Part shown: positions 10,101-21,500 of the stretch, in pieces | Position numbering within the stretch: the first letter of the stretch is position 1 | Layout of the letters: each line of letters opens with the position of its first letter | DNA from: Branchiostoma belcheri | Lineage: Eukaryota > Chordata > Leptocardii > Amphioxiformes > Branchiostomatidae | Assembly: GCF_001625305.1 (NCBI RefSeq) | Contig: NW_017803987.1 | Span: 961,028-1,025,027 of the forward strand | Direction of reading: 5' to 3' | Length of the DNA stretch: 64,000 nt | Program-made: the position numbers and the translations under genes | Notes under the pieces: model-generated | Database searches by the model: none | What the model saw: only the letters and a program-made list of their open reading frames with translations | Told to the model about the DNA's origin: nothing

Positions 10101-13100
10101 GCTTTTACAAACCTGCACAGACAGACGTCCTTGAACGTTAGACATCCAGGTAATGAGATACACACATCAAGCAACTGGATAGATTTCGAAAACTGTCACG
10201 TCAATGTTTCAAGTAGTTAGGTAGGCATTCCTCGGTTTGGTAAGATCATAAAAGGTATTATTTTTACACCATGTACTTATCTTGTTTTTAGGCTTAGAGT
10301 GTCTGAGTCCTGATGGTAGCGTTCTGTTTGTTGCAAGTTTCTCTCATGTTCATCTTTCATGTCCCGTTGGCAAGTTCACTATACAACAGGTCCTTTGGAA
10401 TTCTCCCGTCTGACATTCCGTAAACATGTCCAAGCCAACGGAGTTGCCATGTTTCAAGTAGCATTTTTTTTGTAAATAGCTGTTCAACCACAGTTAGCCA
10501 TTTAATATCTTAATTATCTTATATTTTTATAATTTTACATTAAATATCTTATATTTAAGGACATCCTACGGTGGCAAGATATTAGCCAACATAGACACTC
10601 CTCTGGCCAATGGATGCTGCCTTCCCACCATTGGCAATGGATCTACTTGGAGATTCACATCTGTCATGTAGTAAGAGGAAGCAGGGACGGCAACTCTGCT
10701 AATAGTTTGTATAGAGATACATGAACATACAGTTCTGATCGCACATTGTTAAGTGAACCTACCATCTTCCAACCGCGCAGCATGCAAGTTCAGCCTATCC
10801 TGCCGTTCGCCTATGTTTGGCTGAACCTACCATGTCTGTCAGGTGGTGCCAGGTGGAGGTCTTGGTGTCCAGCATGTTGACTCTGCGTGTGAGAGGCTGG
10901 TCCAGCTGGGGAGGCTTGCCGCCTACTGTCACCAGGACCCGCGACTGGGGAGCAGAGGGACAGAGATTAGGCAGATTAGGATGACATGATAACATTGTCA
11001 AGCTGTATAATCCACAAGGAATTGTTGCTGTCAAGCAACTGGATAGGTTTGGGCAACTGTCAGACGTTTCAAGTAGCATCCACTACTTTTCATCGGTGAC
11101 AGTCACGAACAAAAGTAGTGGATGCTACTTGAAACTTCTGTTTCCAAAACCTATCCAGTTGCTTGTGTATCTCATAACCTTCGTGAGGTAGCAGCTGCAG
11201 GTGATAGTTCATGACCTCTCCTTACCTTTGACCTGAGCTTGGTCCTGTGTGATTGGAGGACGTTCTGCTGGTGAGGCAGCAGGTGATAGTTCATGACCTT
11301 TCCTTACCTTTGACCTGAGCTTGGTCCTGTGTGATTGGAGGACGTTCTGCTGGTGAGGTAGCAGGTGATAGTTCATGACCTTTTCTTACCTTTGACCTGA
11401 GCTTGGTCCTCCGTGACTGGAGAACGTTCTGCTGGTGAGGCAGCAGGTGATAGTTCATGACCTTTCCTTACCTTTGACCTGAGCTTGGTCCTCCGTGATT
11501 GGAGGACGTTCTGCTGGTGAGGCAGCAGGTGATAGTTCATGGCCTCCACCAGGGCGGCCTGGCAGTCAGGGTCCCTCATCATGAAAGGAACCGTCTGCAC
11601 GTGCTGGACGAGGTCGGAGGCTGGGATGATCGGGAACCGGATGTGACCCATGACCTTAAGGAAGCACAAATGTTGCAAAGATGGAGTAGAGTGACTTGTA
11701 ACTTTGATATAATTGTCATGAACCAGACCTGCACTCCAAGAAAACTGCCGGAAGTTGTATCCTTAATCCTTTAACTGCAGACTTTTGTTGCAGCCACTAC
11801 ATATTTTCACTATTATACATCCATTGATATTTTACATCAAATGCAATATTACACGTGTCCAGCTTGGTGTAGACAGCAATCTTAGGACTTTGACTTGAAA
11901 TAACGTTAAATGTTAGGAATATAATAATAGTACGGAAAGAACATTTCACAGCATCGTTGTAGACAATTAGTGAAGAAATTCATTGAAGAGGACAGAGTGC
12001 TAGAAAACAGAGACCTCCTATCTGTTATGCACAAAATATTGCCATGCATAGTGTCACCTGATGGGCTACCTGAACTGAGCTATGCCCTACCTTGGCCACG
12101 TGCTGCATGCGCGTGTTGGGGTCATGGTTTAACCACTTCAGGGCGATCTGGAACACCGTCAACTCAGGGTGCAGCAGGAGGTCATCGTTACCTGGTGAAG
12201 AGTATGACGTATCAGTATATATGAGACGTGAAATAAAATTCAATATCGTTCTGGCTGACGGTAACATCGATCTTTCTAGAAACATCTCAGTCCCCTGCGA
12301 GCCGTTAAGTTTATCCAGCTATAGATGGATGCTACTTGCCTATCTGTGTGAAGGTCTCTTCGGGAACTTTAGTTCAAATGTTTGTTTTTTCACGCACCCC
12401 TATTCTTTTAATCTGGGCGTTCAATATAAAGCTACTGTACGTAAATATGTATATCACACACACAGACACACACACACACAGCCTTTCAAGATGACAGGCC
12501 CACAAAGCATATGCCAACCGGGACGGGGGGGGGCGGTACCGACTTCCGATGAACTTTGACCCAGTGCTGACGTCACCCATGCAGAAAAAATCACGTGTCT
12601 GCAGCACACGGGATAAATAGCTGATGGTGACCGTGAGATATGGTCGAAAATTTCGGTGAGTCAAATTCTGTTGTGAGTTGGAGAACAGTACTGCTTTATT
12701 TCTCATTATGTAATTTACCAAGTCTAATGAGCTTTCATACTAGTACACATGCTGTAAAGTCATAGTGTTGTCAGAAGGACCAAACCCACCTAGGAACCCA
12801 CACAGCTGGTCCACACTCAGCCGCTGGAACTGCTCACCGTCCGAGAAGGCAACAAAGTTTTCCAGGATGTATCTGGTGAGTGAAGAAAGGAGTTCGACCA
12901 GATGATGATGACGATGAAGAAAGGAACATTCAGATTAGACTTATCAGGTCGATCGTTGAGATTTTTGTACATAAGTGACACATGATAATCTCGTCTTTTA
13001 CGTTCTATGCAAAAACTGAAATAATATCCACTATCTATGGTCTCTATTTCATAAAACTCGGATAATTACATTGCAGGTGCCATTGTAGACTCACGGGTCA

Positions 13101-14785
13101 CGGGTTTCATTTGTGGCATGGGTATTATCTAAAATATGTTTATCCACAGATACTAGTATACAGTACAGTAGTACCCTTTGTATACTGTCAAAGGAGTGCC
13201 AAGAATATTACTGGACAACGTTAATTAATGGTGTAAAAACGAGACATTGACTCATACATGAGGTCATATAGTCGTATGGTGGAATACCCTGGATGCCAAC
13301 TAGTATCGGGCCGTTAGCCGTTTTCCTTCGGCAGCCAAGAGCCCTTCGCCCGCCTACCTAAATTACCGCTACGGGGGATTACTATTCGTTTGTAGGGCCA
13401 GCCAAACTCCCCCCGGGCTAGACTCCCCCGTAGCGGTAATTTACACCAGCGGGCGAAGGGCTCTTGCGGCCCGGAAAACGAGTTCTGGCTTCCAGGGTAA
13501 TGGTGGAATAAACCTTGTATTTTATATGTTTTGAAAATTATACAATGAAAAGACTTACTTCTCTGCGAAGTCCTTGACGGACTTGAGGTCGTACGAGGAG
13601 GCGATGTTGGCGATGTCGATGCAGCTCTCCACCGTGATGTCCGTCATGAGGAAGTCGCAGCACTGCTTGACCAGTGCCGGCATCTGGAGGTAGCTGGCGG
13701 CGGCGATGGTGCTGCCCACGCTCCCGACCGTCAGGTGCAGCTTCCCCGTGTAGGCGTAGTTGATGACCATGGACACGCCCTGGACGGACAGCCCGTGCAG
13801 TTCGAACACGTCGTTGTTCTTGTTGTTGGCGTCCCCGACGAAGTTGGACCTGTAGGGCAGACGTCATAATTCACAAGACGTCCCTTCTTTTAGAATAATG
13901 TAACTCGCTAAAATGTCGTAGCTGCAAAATAATTCATCTTAAAGATATATTTGGAAAACAGACCTTGTGGGTTTCTGGTGTAGAAGAGTTTTGAGATTGA
14001 AATGTAAGAAAATTAGCCCGCTTGCTTCGAAATCAGCCGCTTTCTTACAATACCCTGGTATGCAGTCTATCGCTGTTTGGGTGGGTTTTCTTCGGGGCTG
14101 CAGAAGCTCTTCCCCGCCCGCCTGAGCTAGGTTCCCCGGTAGGGTTTTCACGGCAGGAGTTTGATTAGGCCCACCACGATCATATTCGTTGTGGGGCAAA
14201 TGAACTCCCGCCGTGCCAAACTCTATTAGCGTTACACTCCTACCGGGCGGCCTGTTGTACTGGGCGGGGGAAAACTATTAGAGCCCCGAAGACAGCCTAA
14301 CCCAACCACGATAGACTGGACACCAGGTTAGATTGGCCTAGTCTCCACCAGACTTCTTTTGCGGGCTGGATAAATCGTAGAAATCGGCCTAAAAAGGGTA
14401 TTAATTGGCAAGAGAAGGTAGCCGGCCAGAGAAGCTCTATTTGCCAATTAATACCCTTTTAGGCCGATTTCTACGATTTATTCAGCCCGCAAAAGAAGTC
14501 TGGTGGAGACTTAAGATTGGCCCAAGACAGAAAAGTTCCAGACCGGAAGTAGTCGCTGCATGACGCCAGGACGGCCCTGTGTGCGTCAAACGTCTTCCCC
14601 TTGCAGACGACGGTGACGTCACATAGCAACCGGTCGTTCCTCAGCCTGTTGAGTCCCTGCAGGATGCGGTCGCCATGGGAACCGCTGGAGATCTCCTTGC
14701 CGTGGTGTTCGAAGTTGGGGAGGGGCCGGGGGGAGTTGGGGCGGGAGGTTTTGCCGTTTGCACCCCTTTTCTTCTTCGGTGCCAT
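7192..14785 (-). CDS. KLHL14-like BTB-BACK-Kelch protein
   Basis: Substrate adaptor of the Cullin-3 ubiquitin ligase type (family knowledge). Eleven coding exons in phase: 14785-14544, 13849-13559, 12872-12790, 12191-12091, 11654-11472, 10944-10831, 10112-9994, 9448-9333, 8701-8572, 8161-7964 and 7468-7192. They give 617 residues ending TESK-stop. A basic start ([20 protein letters not shown]) precedes the BTB domain (about 45-145: [31 protein letters not shown]). The BACK domain follows (about 150-285, including [13 protein letters not shown] and [20 protein letters not shown]). Six Kelch blades (about 295-610) show GG pairs followed by spaced Tyr and Trp ([41 protein letters not shown]). 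Human KLHL14 is the best remembered match ([22 protein letters not shown] regions); KLHL9/13/26/32 are less close. The exon 1 donor GTCTGG is weak. Introns carry several fold-back elements. Confidence 0.9.
7795..7915 (+). repeat. Degenerate Penelope-like/hammerhead-like remnant
   Basis: Contains CTGATGAAGATCACAGACGG (from 7854) followed by TCATCGAACGTC. This is the layout of a hammerhead core (CUGAUGA, stem II, GAAAC) but with one A missing from the second core strand. A partial inverted copy (ACGTTTCGATGACCGTCTGT) lies just upstream at about 7813-7832. Kelch gene intron. Confidence 0.45.
8243..8490 (-). mobile_element. MITE family A copy 3
   Basis: Reverse-orientation copy: TTATGTTTACC at the left, then GTTTCCTCTTCTCC, GTTGGGTTACATAATGTTGC, and CATTATGCATTTGCTTT at the right. 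Slightly decayed at the right end. Kelch intron. Confidence 0.75.
8852..9195. mobile_element. Palindromic CAGGGG-ended MITE with 5-bp target duplication
   Basis: A 344-bp near-complete palindrome centred on CTAATTTGGTGA / TCACCAAATTAG (9051-9082). It is built from repeated ATTCATACGAATT words, with ends CAGGGG and CCCCTG. GGATA at 8847-8851 and 9196-9200 flanks it exactly as a 5-bp target-site duplication. No coding. Kelch intron. Confidence 0.8.
10130..10215. repeat. Fragment of ATCCAGGTAAT/CAAGCAACTGGAT fold-back family
   Basis: Shares GTTAGACATCCAGGTAATGA and CAAGCAACTGGATAGATTTC with copies near 7590-7690, 11033-11167 and 50260-50390. A dispersed fold-back repeat family in this window. 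Confidence 0.6.
11033..11167. repeat. Long fold-back repeat (about 58-bp arms)
   Basis: Arms CAAGCAACTGGATAGGTTT...GTAGCATCCACTACTTTT and its near-complement are separated by about 18 bp. Same family as the fragments near 7640, 10150 and 50300. Kelch intron. Confidence 0.75.
11190..11515 (-). repeat. 82-bp tandem array carrying a KLHL exon end and its splice donor
   Basis: The ACCTTTGACCTGAGCTTGGT segment (donor plus last exon bases, complement) recurs at 11224, 11306, 11388 and 11470, an exact 82-bp period. The last copy is the functional end of the exon at 11654-11472. Each unit keeps the GTAAG-type donor and the coding sequence for [14 protein letters not shown] with few changes. Confidence 0.9.
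13285..13499. mobile_element. Fold-back MITE with 9-bp target duplication (Mutator-like)
   Basis: A 215-bp element with terminal inverted repeats TACCCTGGATGCCA / TGGCTTCCAGGGTA and long complementary inner arms (GCCCTTCGCCCGC, AATTACCGCTACGGGG and complements). ATGGTGGAA at 13276-13284 and 13500-13508 is a perfect 9-bp target duplication. That length is typical of Mutator-like transposons. No coding. Confidence 0.85.
14051..14329. mobile_element. CCTGGTATCCAGTC-family fold-back MITE, copy 1
   Basis: About 280 bp, about 75-80% similar by eye to 46899-47174. Ends ACCCTGGTATGCAGTCTATC and GATAGACTGGACACCAGG are inverted. Inner words such as CTGAGCTAGGTTC, CACTCCTACCGGG and TAGAGCCCCGAAGAC are shared with the second copy. 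Target duplication not clear here. Confidence 0.8.
14339..14513. mobile_element. Near-perfect 70-bp-arm hairpin MITE with 9-bp target duplication
   Basis: Arms 14341-14411 and 14441-14510 are complementary with only a few mismatches over about 70 bp, around a 29-bp loop. AGATTGGCC at 14330-14338 and 14514-14522 is the target duplication. It sits 31 bp downstream of the first Kelch coding exon's donor. Confidence 0.88.
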
Positions 14786-14989
14786 GGTTCAAGCAGCAAA
14801 GCCTGGAGATACAACAGGCAAAGATTTTAAAGTCTATTCATAAGTTACAGCAATGAAAAACCTATTTAGCTGCCGAGTCCATTGAGAAAAATATTTTGAT
14901 ATTTATCGTCCTTAAAAGGACGAAAGAGACTCAGTAGCTAAAATAGCTTTGGTAACCAGGCTAACAACCTAGCGCATATTTACGAGCCA

Positions 14990-15275
14990 CTGAAGACTCA
15001 TACTAGCCTGGTATCCATCCCTACGAGCTATTTGCCGGTTCTAGTAGTCAACGCCACTAGAGCCAGCAAAATAGCTCATAGGGATGGACTACGCACTACA
15101 ACCGGCAAATTTAGATCGTGTGGATGGACTACGTACAACGAGCAAATGGCTCGTAGGGACGGACTACGTACTAGAACCGGCAAATGGCTCGTAGGGATGG
15201 ACTACGTACTAGAACCGGAAAATAACTCGAAGATGGACTACGTACTAGAACTGGCAAAGCCGATTGCGTTCAGCA
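14990..15275. repeat. Minisatellite, roughly 45-50 bp unit
   Basis: Degenerate tandem copies of GGATGGACTACGTACTAGAA plus CCGGCAAATGGCTCGTAG, about five units with length variation. Confidence 0.8.
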
Positions 15276-16609
15276 TGAAATAAAGTCCACATGTACTATA
15301 TATCTGCAGCTTTATAGAAAACTATTCCGATAGATTATATTCAGTTGTCACTGATTCAGCGTCCGGTCTTTAGGTTGCGAGTTTGAAATTTGCCATAGGC
15401 TCGTTGAATTTGTTCTAGTCGTTTTGAGTTGGACCCCATAAATCTAAAAAGACCCACAAGTTGCATATGTTACCACATTGTATATTTGCAATCTCATACA
15501 ATGATATCGCAGAGTCAGACATACTAATATTTATGCATATAGTGCAATAACTGTGAGGATAATAGTGTGGGCTCTCAAAGGGTTTACGTGTGTGCTGATG
15601 TTGAACCTAAGCTCTCTATGTAAACACTACCCATGTGTTAATGCCTGTCTACAGTTCAGAACTGTTAGTTCATCGTGACCTAGTCTATTTTTAGACAAAA
15701 TGGGTCAAGTCCAGGCCAAATTCACCCTTGCCAAATCATGAATACTTGCCCATACAGCAGATAGATATAGTATGATACACGCCAAATACAACATTCTATA
15801 TGCCGACTGTTGTTTCATCAGCATATTTAGTCCAGTTATCACCAGGCCAAGGTCGATACTACGTGTACACAATCTATCACTTGTGCACAGATTTCCGTGA
15901 CGTCACTGGATGATCGTGAAAGATAACGACAGCGAACACCCGAAAATGTCTTGCGCAATAATATTTCCGATATTCTTCTCATAAAAAATTCGATAGAAGC
16001 ATTTTGTGCGAAAGAAATCATAATTTGAGCTGATTGGGCTTAATCATCAATTCTATACTCCACAATTAGGTAATTATGTAACGGGAAACTGGTTATGATT
16101 TTTATGAGTGGTATCATACATGTTCTAACGATCGTGTAAGTTGTCGCTAATAGACATATGGAAATTGATGAAGTTATTGATTCTGGAGTATTGGAACCGA
16201 CGTCCCTTCTTACAGTCAATAAAATAACTTTACGACTGCTGGGCGTCTATCGTACCAATCTTGGCACAGAAGTCCTCTACACTGCACGTTGAATACATAT
16301 CAGCCAAATATTGCTCTCTACTCTAAGAGATGTCCAATCTATTCTCCATTATTCATGGCTTGTAAGCTATCTATTACAAAATGATACATCATCGACGATA
16401 GGTCCGGTTGAGATATGAAATATTCTAATGGAGTATTAACTTTAAAAAAATACAATTTTTCGGTCTAATAAGGCAACGCCCATATCTGGGTATCCCCCGT
16501 TATGTCTATTAATAATTTTTGGCAGATGTGGTCGCTTGTTTACCCATCTGTCCTTTTCACCATTTCAGGTCAACGAAAAACATCTCAATAAAAATTGTAG
16601 ATACACTAG

Positions 16610-16966
16610 CAGGGCTCGAAATTCATTTTTGGGAATGGGTGCACTGGTGCACCCAACCTAAAGAATTGGGTGCACACATTTTTTGGGGGTGCGCCATATT
16701 ATGAAATAAAATAAGTAGAATTTCAGCAAAACTAATTATATTTCATTTCTAAAGAAAATTACTACATTAACAATGATTTTATAATTTTTCTGACACTTGG
16801 ATAAATGTTACGAATATGCTGTATACTACTATACATTTAACATCTTTACATACGTAAACCTAAGAAAATATCTGGGTGCACTGGTGCACCCACAGAAAAA
16901 GATCGGGTGCACAGCTCCAAATCTGGGTACAGTAAGGTGCACAAGCACCCAGTATTTCAAGCCCTG
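16610..16966. mobile_element. CAGGGCTCGAAAT-ended MITE, copy 1
   Basis: Ends CAGGGCTCGAAATTCATTT and the inverse TATTTCAAGCCCTG. Rich in GGGTGCACTGGTGCACCC palindromes near both ends. ACTAG flanks it at 16605-16609 and 16967-16971. Related to 24530-24883 and 59633-59927. Confidence 0.85.
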
Positions 16967-18146
16967 ACTAGGTTTTCTGTTGGTGAAACGTCTCTATGGT
17001 CTATAGGATATATGTTTTATAGTTCAGGGTTAAGAGGGCATGGATAGATCAAGGTTAATACGTGGGTGTAGATATGTTTCAGCCGTTATACGCTGTCTGC
17101 TTGCATGTTAAAGTTACATCATGCGTTGGTATATGCGTTTTGCATATAAAAATTTGATTCTTATATTTTGTTTCATCTATATTTGACCTTTACAATGGGG
17201 TTAAGATTCTTAAGAACATTGCTGTAAGATTCTGAACTTTCTAAGCAAGAAGACACATATTAATAGCTAAAGATAATATTGACTTGGATATTCATATTCA
17301 TATTTTGTTTCGAATTCTGAATCAAGAACACATATAATAAAGCTAGAGTTTAGTAGCTTAAAGTTATAAAATGATATGGCATCATTAGATATTATGTATC
17401 ATATACATGTCTGGGCCACAGAATTCAGTTGAACTGTATCTTGTATACGCTTGTTTTAGGTATATAGAAAGCCATATATTGTAACAGTTGTTCACAAGCA
17501 ATATTTCATTGGTGTATAGATATTATGTGCATTTTCATGCACGTTGTACAGCATACGAATTTACCAATTATAATACATAATAATCAATAATTATAGATGG
17601 TGAAACGTACGTAGTTTCGATGAAATCACGATTCTGAATGCCTGCGCAGTTGTGTCCTATAGGAGACAGTAATAAATTTACCTCGTGTCCACGTTTAAGA
17701 TATCGGGACAGGGAGGGGGGAGGGGGGCATGTCACCATAGCACGTTCTTCTTAACGGACAACCGAATTCGATCCTTTTCATCCTCATCAGTGGATGTTAA
17801 AATTGATTTAAATTTAAAACCTACATATTTATATTTTAAAGATATTAAACGGTTTTATACTGATGCATCTGTACTACTAGATTTGATTTCTGAATCGTTT
17901 TAAGCACAGTTTTGATATAATATTCGTCATCACGTATTAAATGGGTGTCCAGATGCGACACTTGTCCGACCGTGCTATAATAGGAAACCGCCAACCCAGC
18001 CAAGATTGTACCGCGGCTATCATATATGCTTGCGTCACTTTTTACACCACACGAAAATGGTACCGTCTGACTAAAAGGAAGCTAGGAAGGTCTTGGAGTG
18101 AAGAAAGCAAATGACTTTAGGTTCGGCGTGTGTTTCTTGGACTTAC

Positions 18147-18290
18147 CTTCGAATCCTGCCCCCGATCCGAGGATGTTAGCGCCCGTCCGCGGCAGCAGGG
18201 CTACTCAGGACGGTTCCAAAAGCGGTCATTCCGTGCGTGCCGAACATTCGTGCCCTGAACACGTGCCCCGGCGGCTGGCCATTTAAATCA
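18147..18290 (-). other. Probable 5' UTR exon of the KLHL14-like gene
   Basis: On the minus strand a GC-rich stretch ends at a strong donor (AAG|GTAAGT at 18147). It splices naturally to the acceptor before 14802, 17 nt upstream of the Kelch ATG. It contains a short upstream ORF beginning ATGGCCAGCCGCCGG (18 codons), which might dampen translation. The 5' limit is a guess. Confidence 0.55.
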
Positions 18291-18534
18291 GCTGATCCAA
18301 CCGCAGCCAAACGCGAAAAACACACACGCGCATGAAAACGCAACAACCTACCACACTTATTCCCTTCATAAAATATTTCTAACCAGTTTCTTACAAAAAC
18401 GACCCTTTTTATTTCTTAACTTTGAATTTATGGAACAGGATGATATTTTTGGGGAGTTAAATTTGGCGCGTTTGTGACGTCACGGAGTTTCTTGCATCAC
18501 TGTCCACTTCCGGGTCAGGGTTGGAGGAGGCAAC
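18291..18534. promoter_or_regulatory. Divergent promoter, KLHL14-like / ELOA
   Basis: Between the two genes are an E2F-like TTTGGCGCG (about 18464-18472), a perfect CRE TGACGTCA (18475-18482) and an ETS site ACTTCCGG (18506-18513). The ELOA start sits in a YY1-like AACATGGCG context. No TATA box. Typical of a housekeeping divergent promoter. Confidence 0.7.
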
Positions 18535-21500
18535 ATGGCGACTATGGAGAGCAAAATCCGGTATTTACAGGAAAAACTGTTGACCAGCGACGATTCCTCC
18601 AAGGTAGGGAAGACTAGAGGCCACGATCAGCTCAAGAATACGTCAAGCAAGACCAGAAATTATTTTGACTACTAGAAACTCGATAACGAACACAAACACT
18701 GTGTAGGAGCGTTCCAAACATATGATACATTCAGTACATAATTTTTGTAGACCAGCGAAAATTTAGGTTTGACGTGTAATATTTACAAACTGCAAAAAAA
18801 AAGTTGACTCTTGGGGTAGATATAGAAAATCTACTGTCTAATACAATCTAATGATAGTTCACTCTATAAAAAAAAACATATATTAATAACTAGAAAGGCC
18901 AATATTTGCTTTGGAGCAAATATAGCGATGGGTTCACCACATTTTACCACATGGCAGGGAAAGAATGAGAAACACAAGGGAAAACAATGCTTTACATTGA
19001 TATAACTATAGTATGAAGTAACATACAACTAAGACTACAACAGTTGGATAGCTATTCCCTACATTATTGGTTAGGATTGCATAATGCAAACTGTTGATTT
19101 TCAAGATAAAAAGAAGCGTTCATAGCCCGCATTCCAATGCTGGAGCAGGAAAGCTTAAAATACCTACCAAAACACTTGAATACAGACATACTGTCAGTAT
19201 GGCATGGCTCTGTGCAGGTGTAAATGAAGTTAAGCCAGTTAAATCCCAACAGCCAATCAGCAAGGAGAATAGAGGAAAGCTGCATGCCTATTGGTTGATG
19301 CCTTGCATGCCATTGTGATGACTCATGTCCAAATGTGGTAAACACTGCACACTTACACAGTAATACATTAGCTATTACACAGCCAAAAAACTCAAATAAA
19401 ACCATTCTAAAAGCCTGTATCACAATAATTTAAAAAACGCCTAGGGGTATTTGCCCACTGTACCTCCATACCAAATTTCAGGACCTTAGGCCCTAAAATG
19501 AAGAAGCTGAATCCATTTAAAGATATGGCAGGAGGAGAAGGAGGAGAAACATCAGAAAAAGCAATATGGTTTCACCACACCACTTCGTGGTGTGGTGAAC
19601 CCATAAAAAAGGACCTGAACATATATAATCTGTGTCATGTCTCAGAATGCCTACTGATACATTCATCAAATGAATACTTCCTGATTAATGAAGAAAATCT
19701 TTTAATTCCAGCGCCTAAAGATCCTTCAACGCCTGGATAGTCTGCCAATAACAATAGAACTTCTACAGGTAAGTATCACACACTCAAGTTACTTCTCATA
19801 GATTTTAAGGTATTAACCTTTTGATCAGATTTGGGAATTGGGTAACTATATGGGAACATTGGTGCATATGTACAGTTTAGAATTAGCTTCAATAATGTAT
19901 GGTTATAAAAATTAAGTGTCTTAGTTTCAGATCATGTAAGGTCACACCAAGGATGTTAAAATCTGGATTTTTAACCGTCTTGGCCACACCAAGTAATTTT
20001 TATGGATGACGTCCACACATGCATTGATTTTGGCCTGTTTCAAGAAGAAGAAAAAAAGAAATTCTGCTTCTTATGACCAAAGAGTCACGAGAGTGCCACA
20101 AATCGAAAGATTAATGCAAAACCCGTAAAGTAAAATATGAGCACAAGAAATTTTTGAAGACACAGGACATGACGACAGCTGCTGTTCCACTGATTCATGA
20201 TGAATAAAAGACTTGTTGGTGTGTTACTCCGTGTTCTTTCTCCTTCAATCCGTGCCATAACATAACTGTCGTCCCTTACTAGTATATTTCAAATCAAGAC
20301 ATCTTCCTTTTTTTCGTCTCCCACGTCATCCATAAAAATTTACTTGGTGTGGCCTAAAGCTAACATCCAGTAAACTATATCCTTTCACCCCCCTCCCCAC
20401 CCCCATTCAGGCAACAGGAGTTGGTAAGGCAGTGAACGGCCTGAGGAAGCAGGAGGGAGAGCTGGGAGACCAGGCACGGGGACTGGTGCAGAAATGGAAG
20501 GGCATGGTGCCAGCTGACGGCATCATCATCCCAGCCAAACAACCCGACAAACCCAAGGAAACCGTCCAAGTCATCTCAGAAGAACCTCCCGTAAAAAAGG
20601 CTAAAATCGATTCCTCAAGTCACAATAAAGTAAAACAAGCTGATGTGAAGAAAGAAAAGCATAAGGACCATAAGGAGAAAAAGGCACAAGATAGATCTTT
20701 AAACAATGGAGGCCAGAGGTCATCACTGGGTCAGGGTGACAGGTCAACATCACAAGGTCAGAGGTCATCAGGAGGTCAGGGTGAGAGGTCATCAGTGCAT
20801 CACCAAAGGTCATTGGAGCAGAAGATGACGAAGCATGGACAGTCAAACGCAACAAAATTTGAAGCTGGTAAAGTTAAGAAGTTGGTTAAAGAAGAGGATG
20901 ACATTGAGAAATATGTCAAGGAGTACCAACATGTGAAAACAGAGTCTTCTGCTAAGTTGTCTTCGAGCCACAAACATAAGGAAAAGTCATCAACTAATTC
21001 TGTTTCAGTCAAAGAAAGTTCATCAACTCTTCCAAAAAAGGTGTCCAGTTCCAATAGCAAGTCTTCTCATAGGGAGAAAGTAGAAAAGCTGCCATCTTCA
21101 CCTGTCAAACATGAGGGCAAAGGTCACTCACAGGTCGCAGGTGAAAGGCCAAGGGTCAGCAAGCCAGTCACAAAGGAGATATCCCAACCAAAGGAAGTTA
21201 CAAAGGAAACAAGAGCTGATAGAAAATCCAAGGTCTCCTTTGATGAACCCAAAGAAGATGGTCTAGGAAGTGGTGATGAGGACTTTGATGAACCGACACA
21301 GTCATTTGAAGACTATTTGAACTATGACCTTCCTGTCAAGGTCAAGAAAAAGAAGGTTAAAAAGCCGCCTGTTCCCAATCCTGTTAAACCTGTCAATCAT
21401 TCAGGGACCAAGAATCCGAAGTCCTCGGAAAGGAAGGCGAACCAGTCTCATCACGGGACAACATCAGGGGCTGAGAAGTCAAAACACAAACATCACAAAC

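Larger units (their letters stand above)
14803..18146. other. KLHL first intron, gene-free AT-rich stretch
   Basis: A good acceptor precedes the start-codon exon on the minus strand (exon begins at 14802). A good donor is found only near 18147, so this is probably the first intron of the Kelch gene. It contains a tandem repeat (14990-15275) and a CAGGG-ended element (16610-16966). Otherwise it is AT-rich with no coding exon I can support. Confidence 0.55.
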
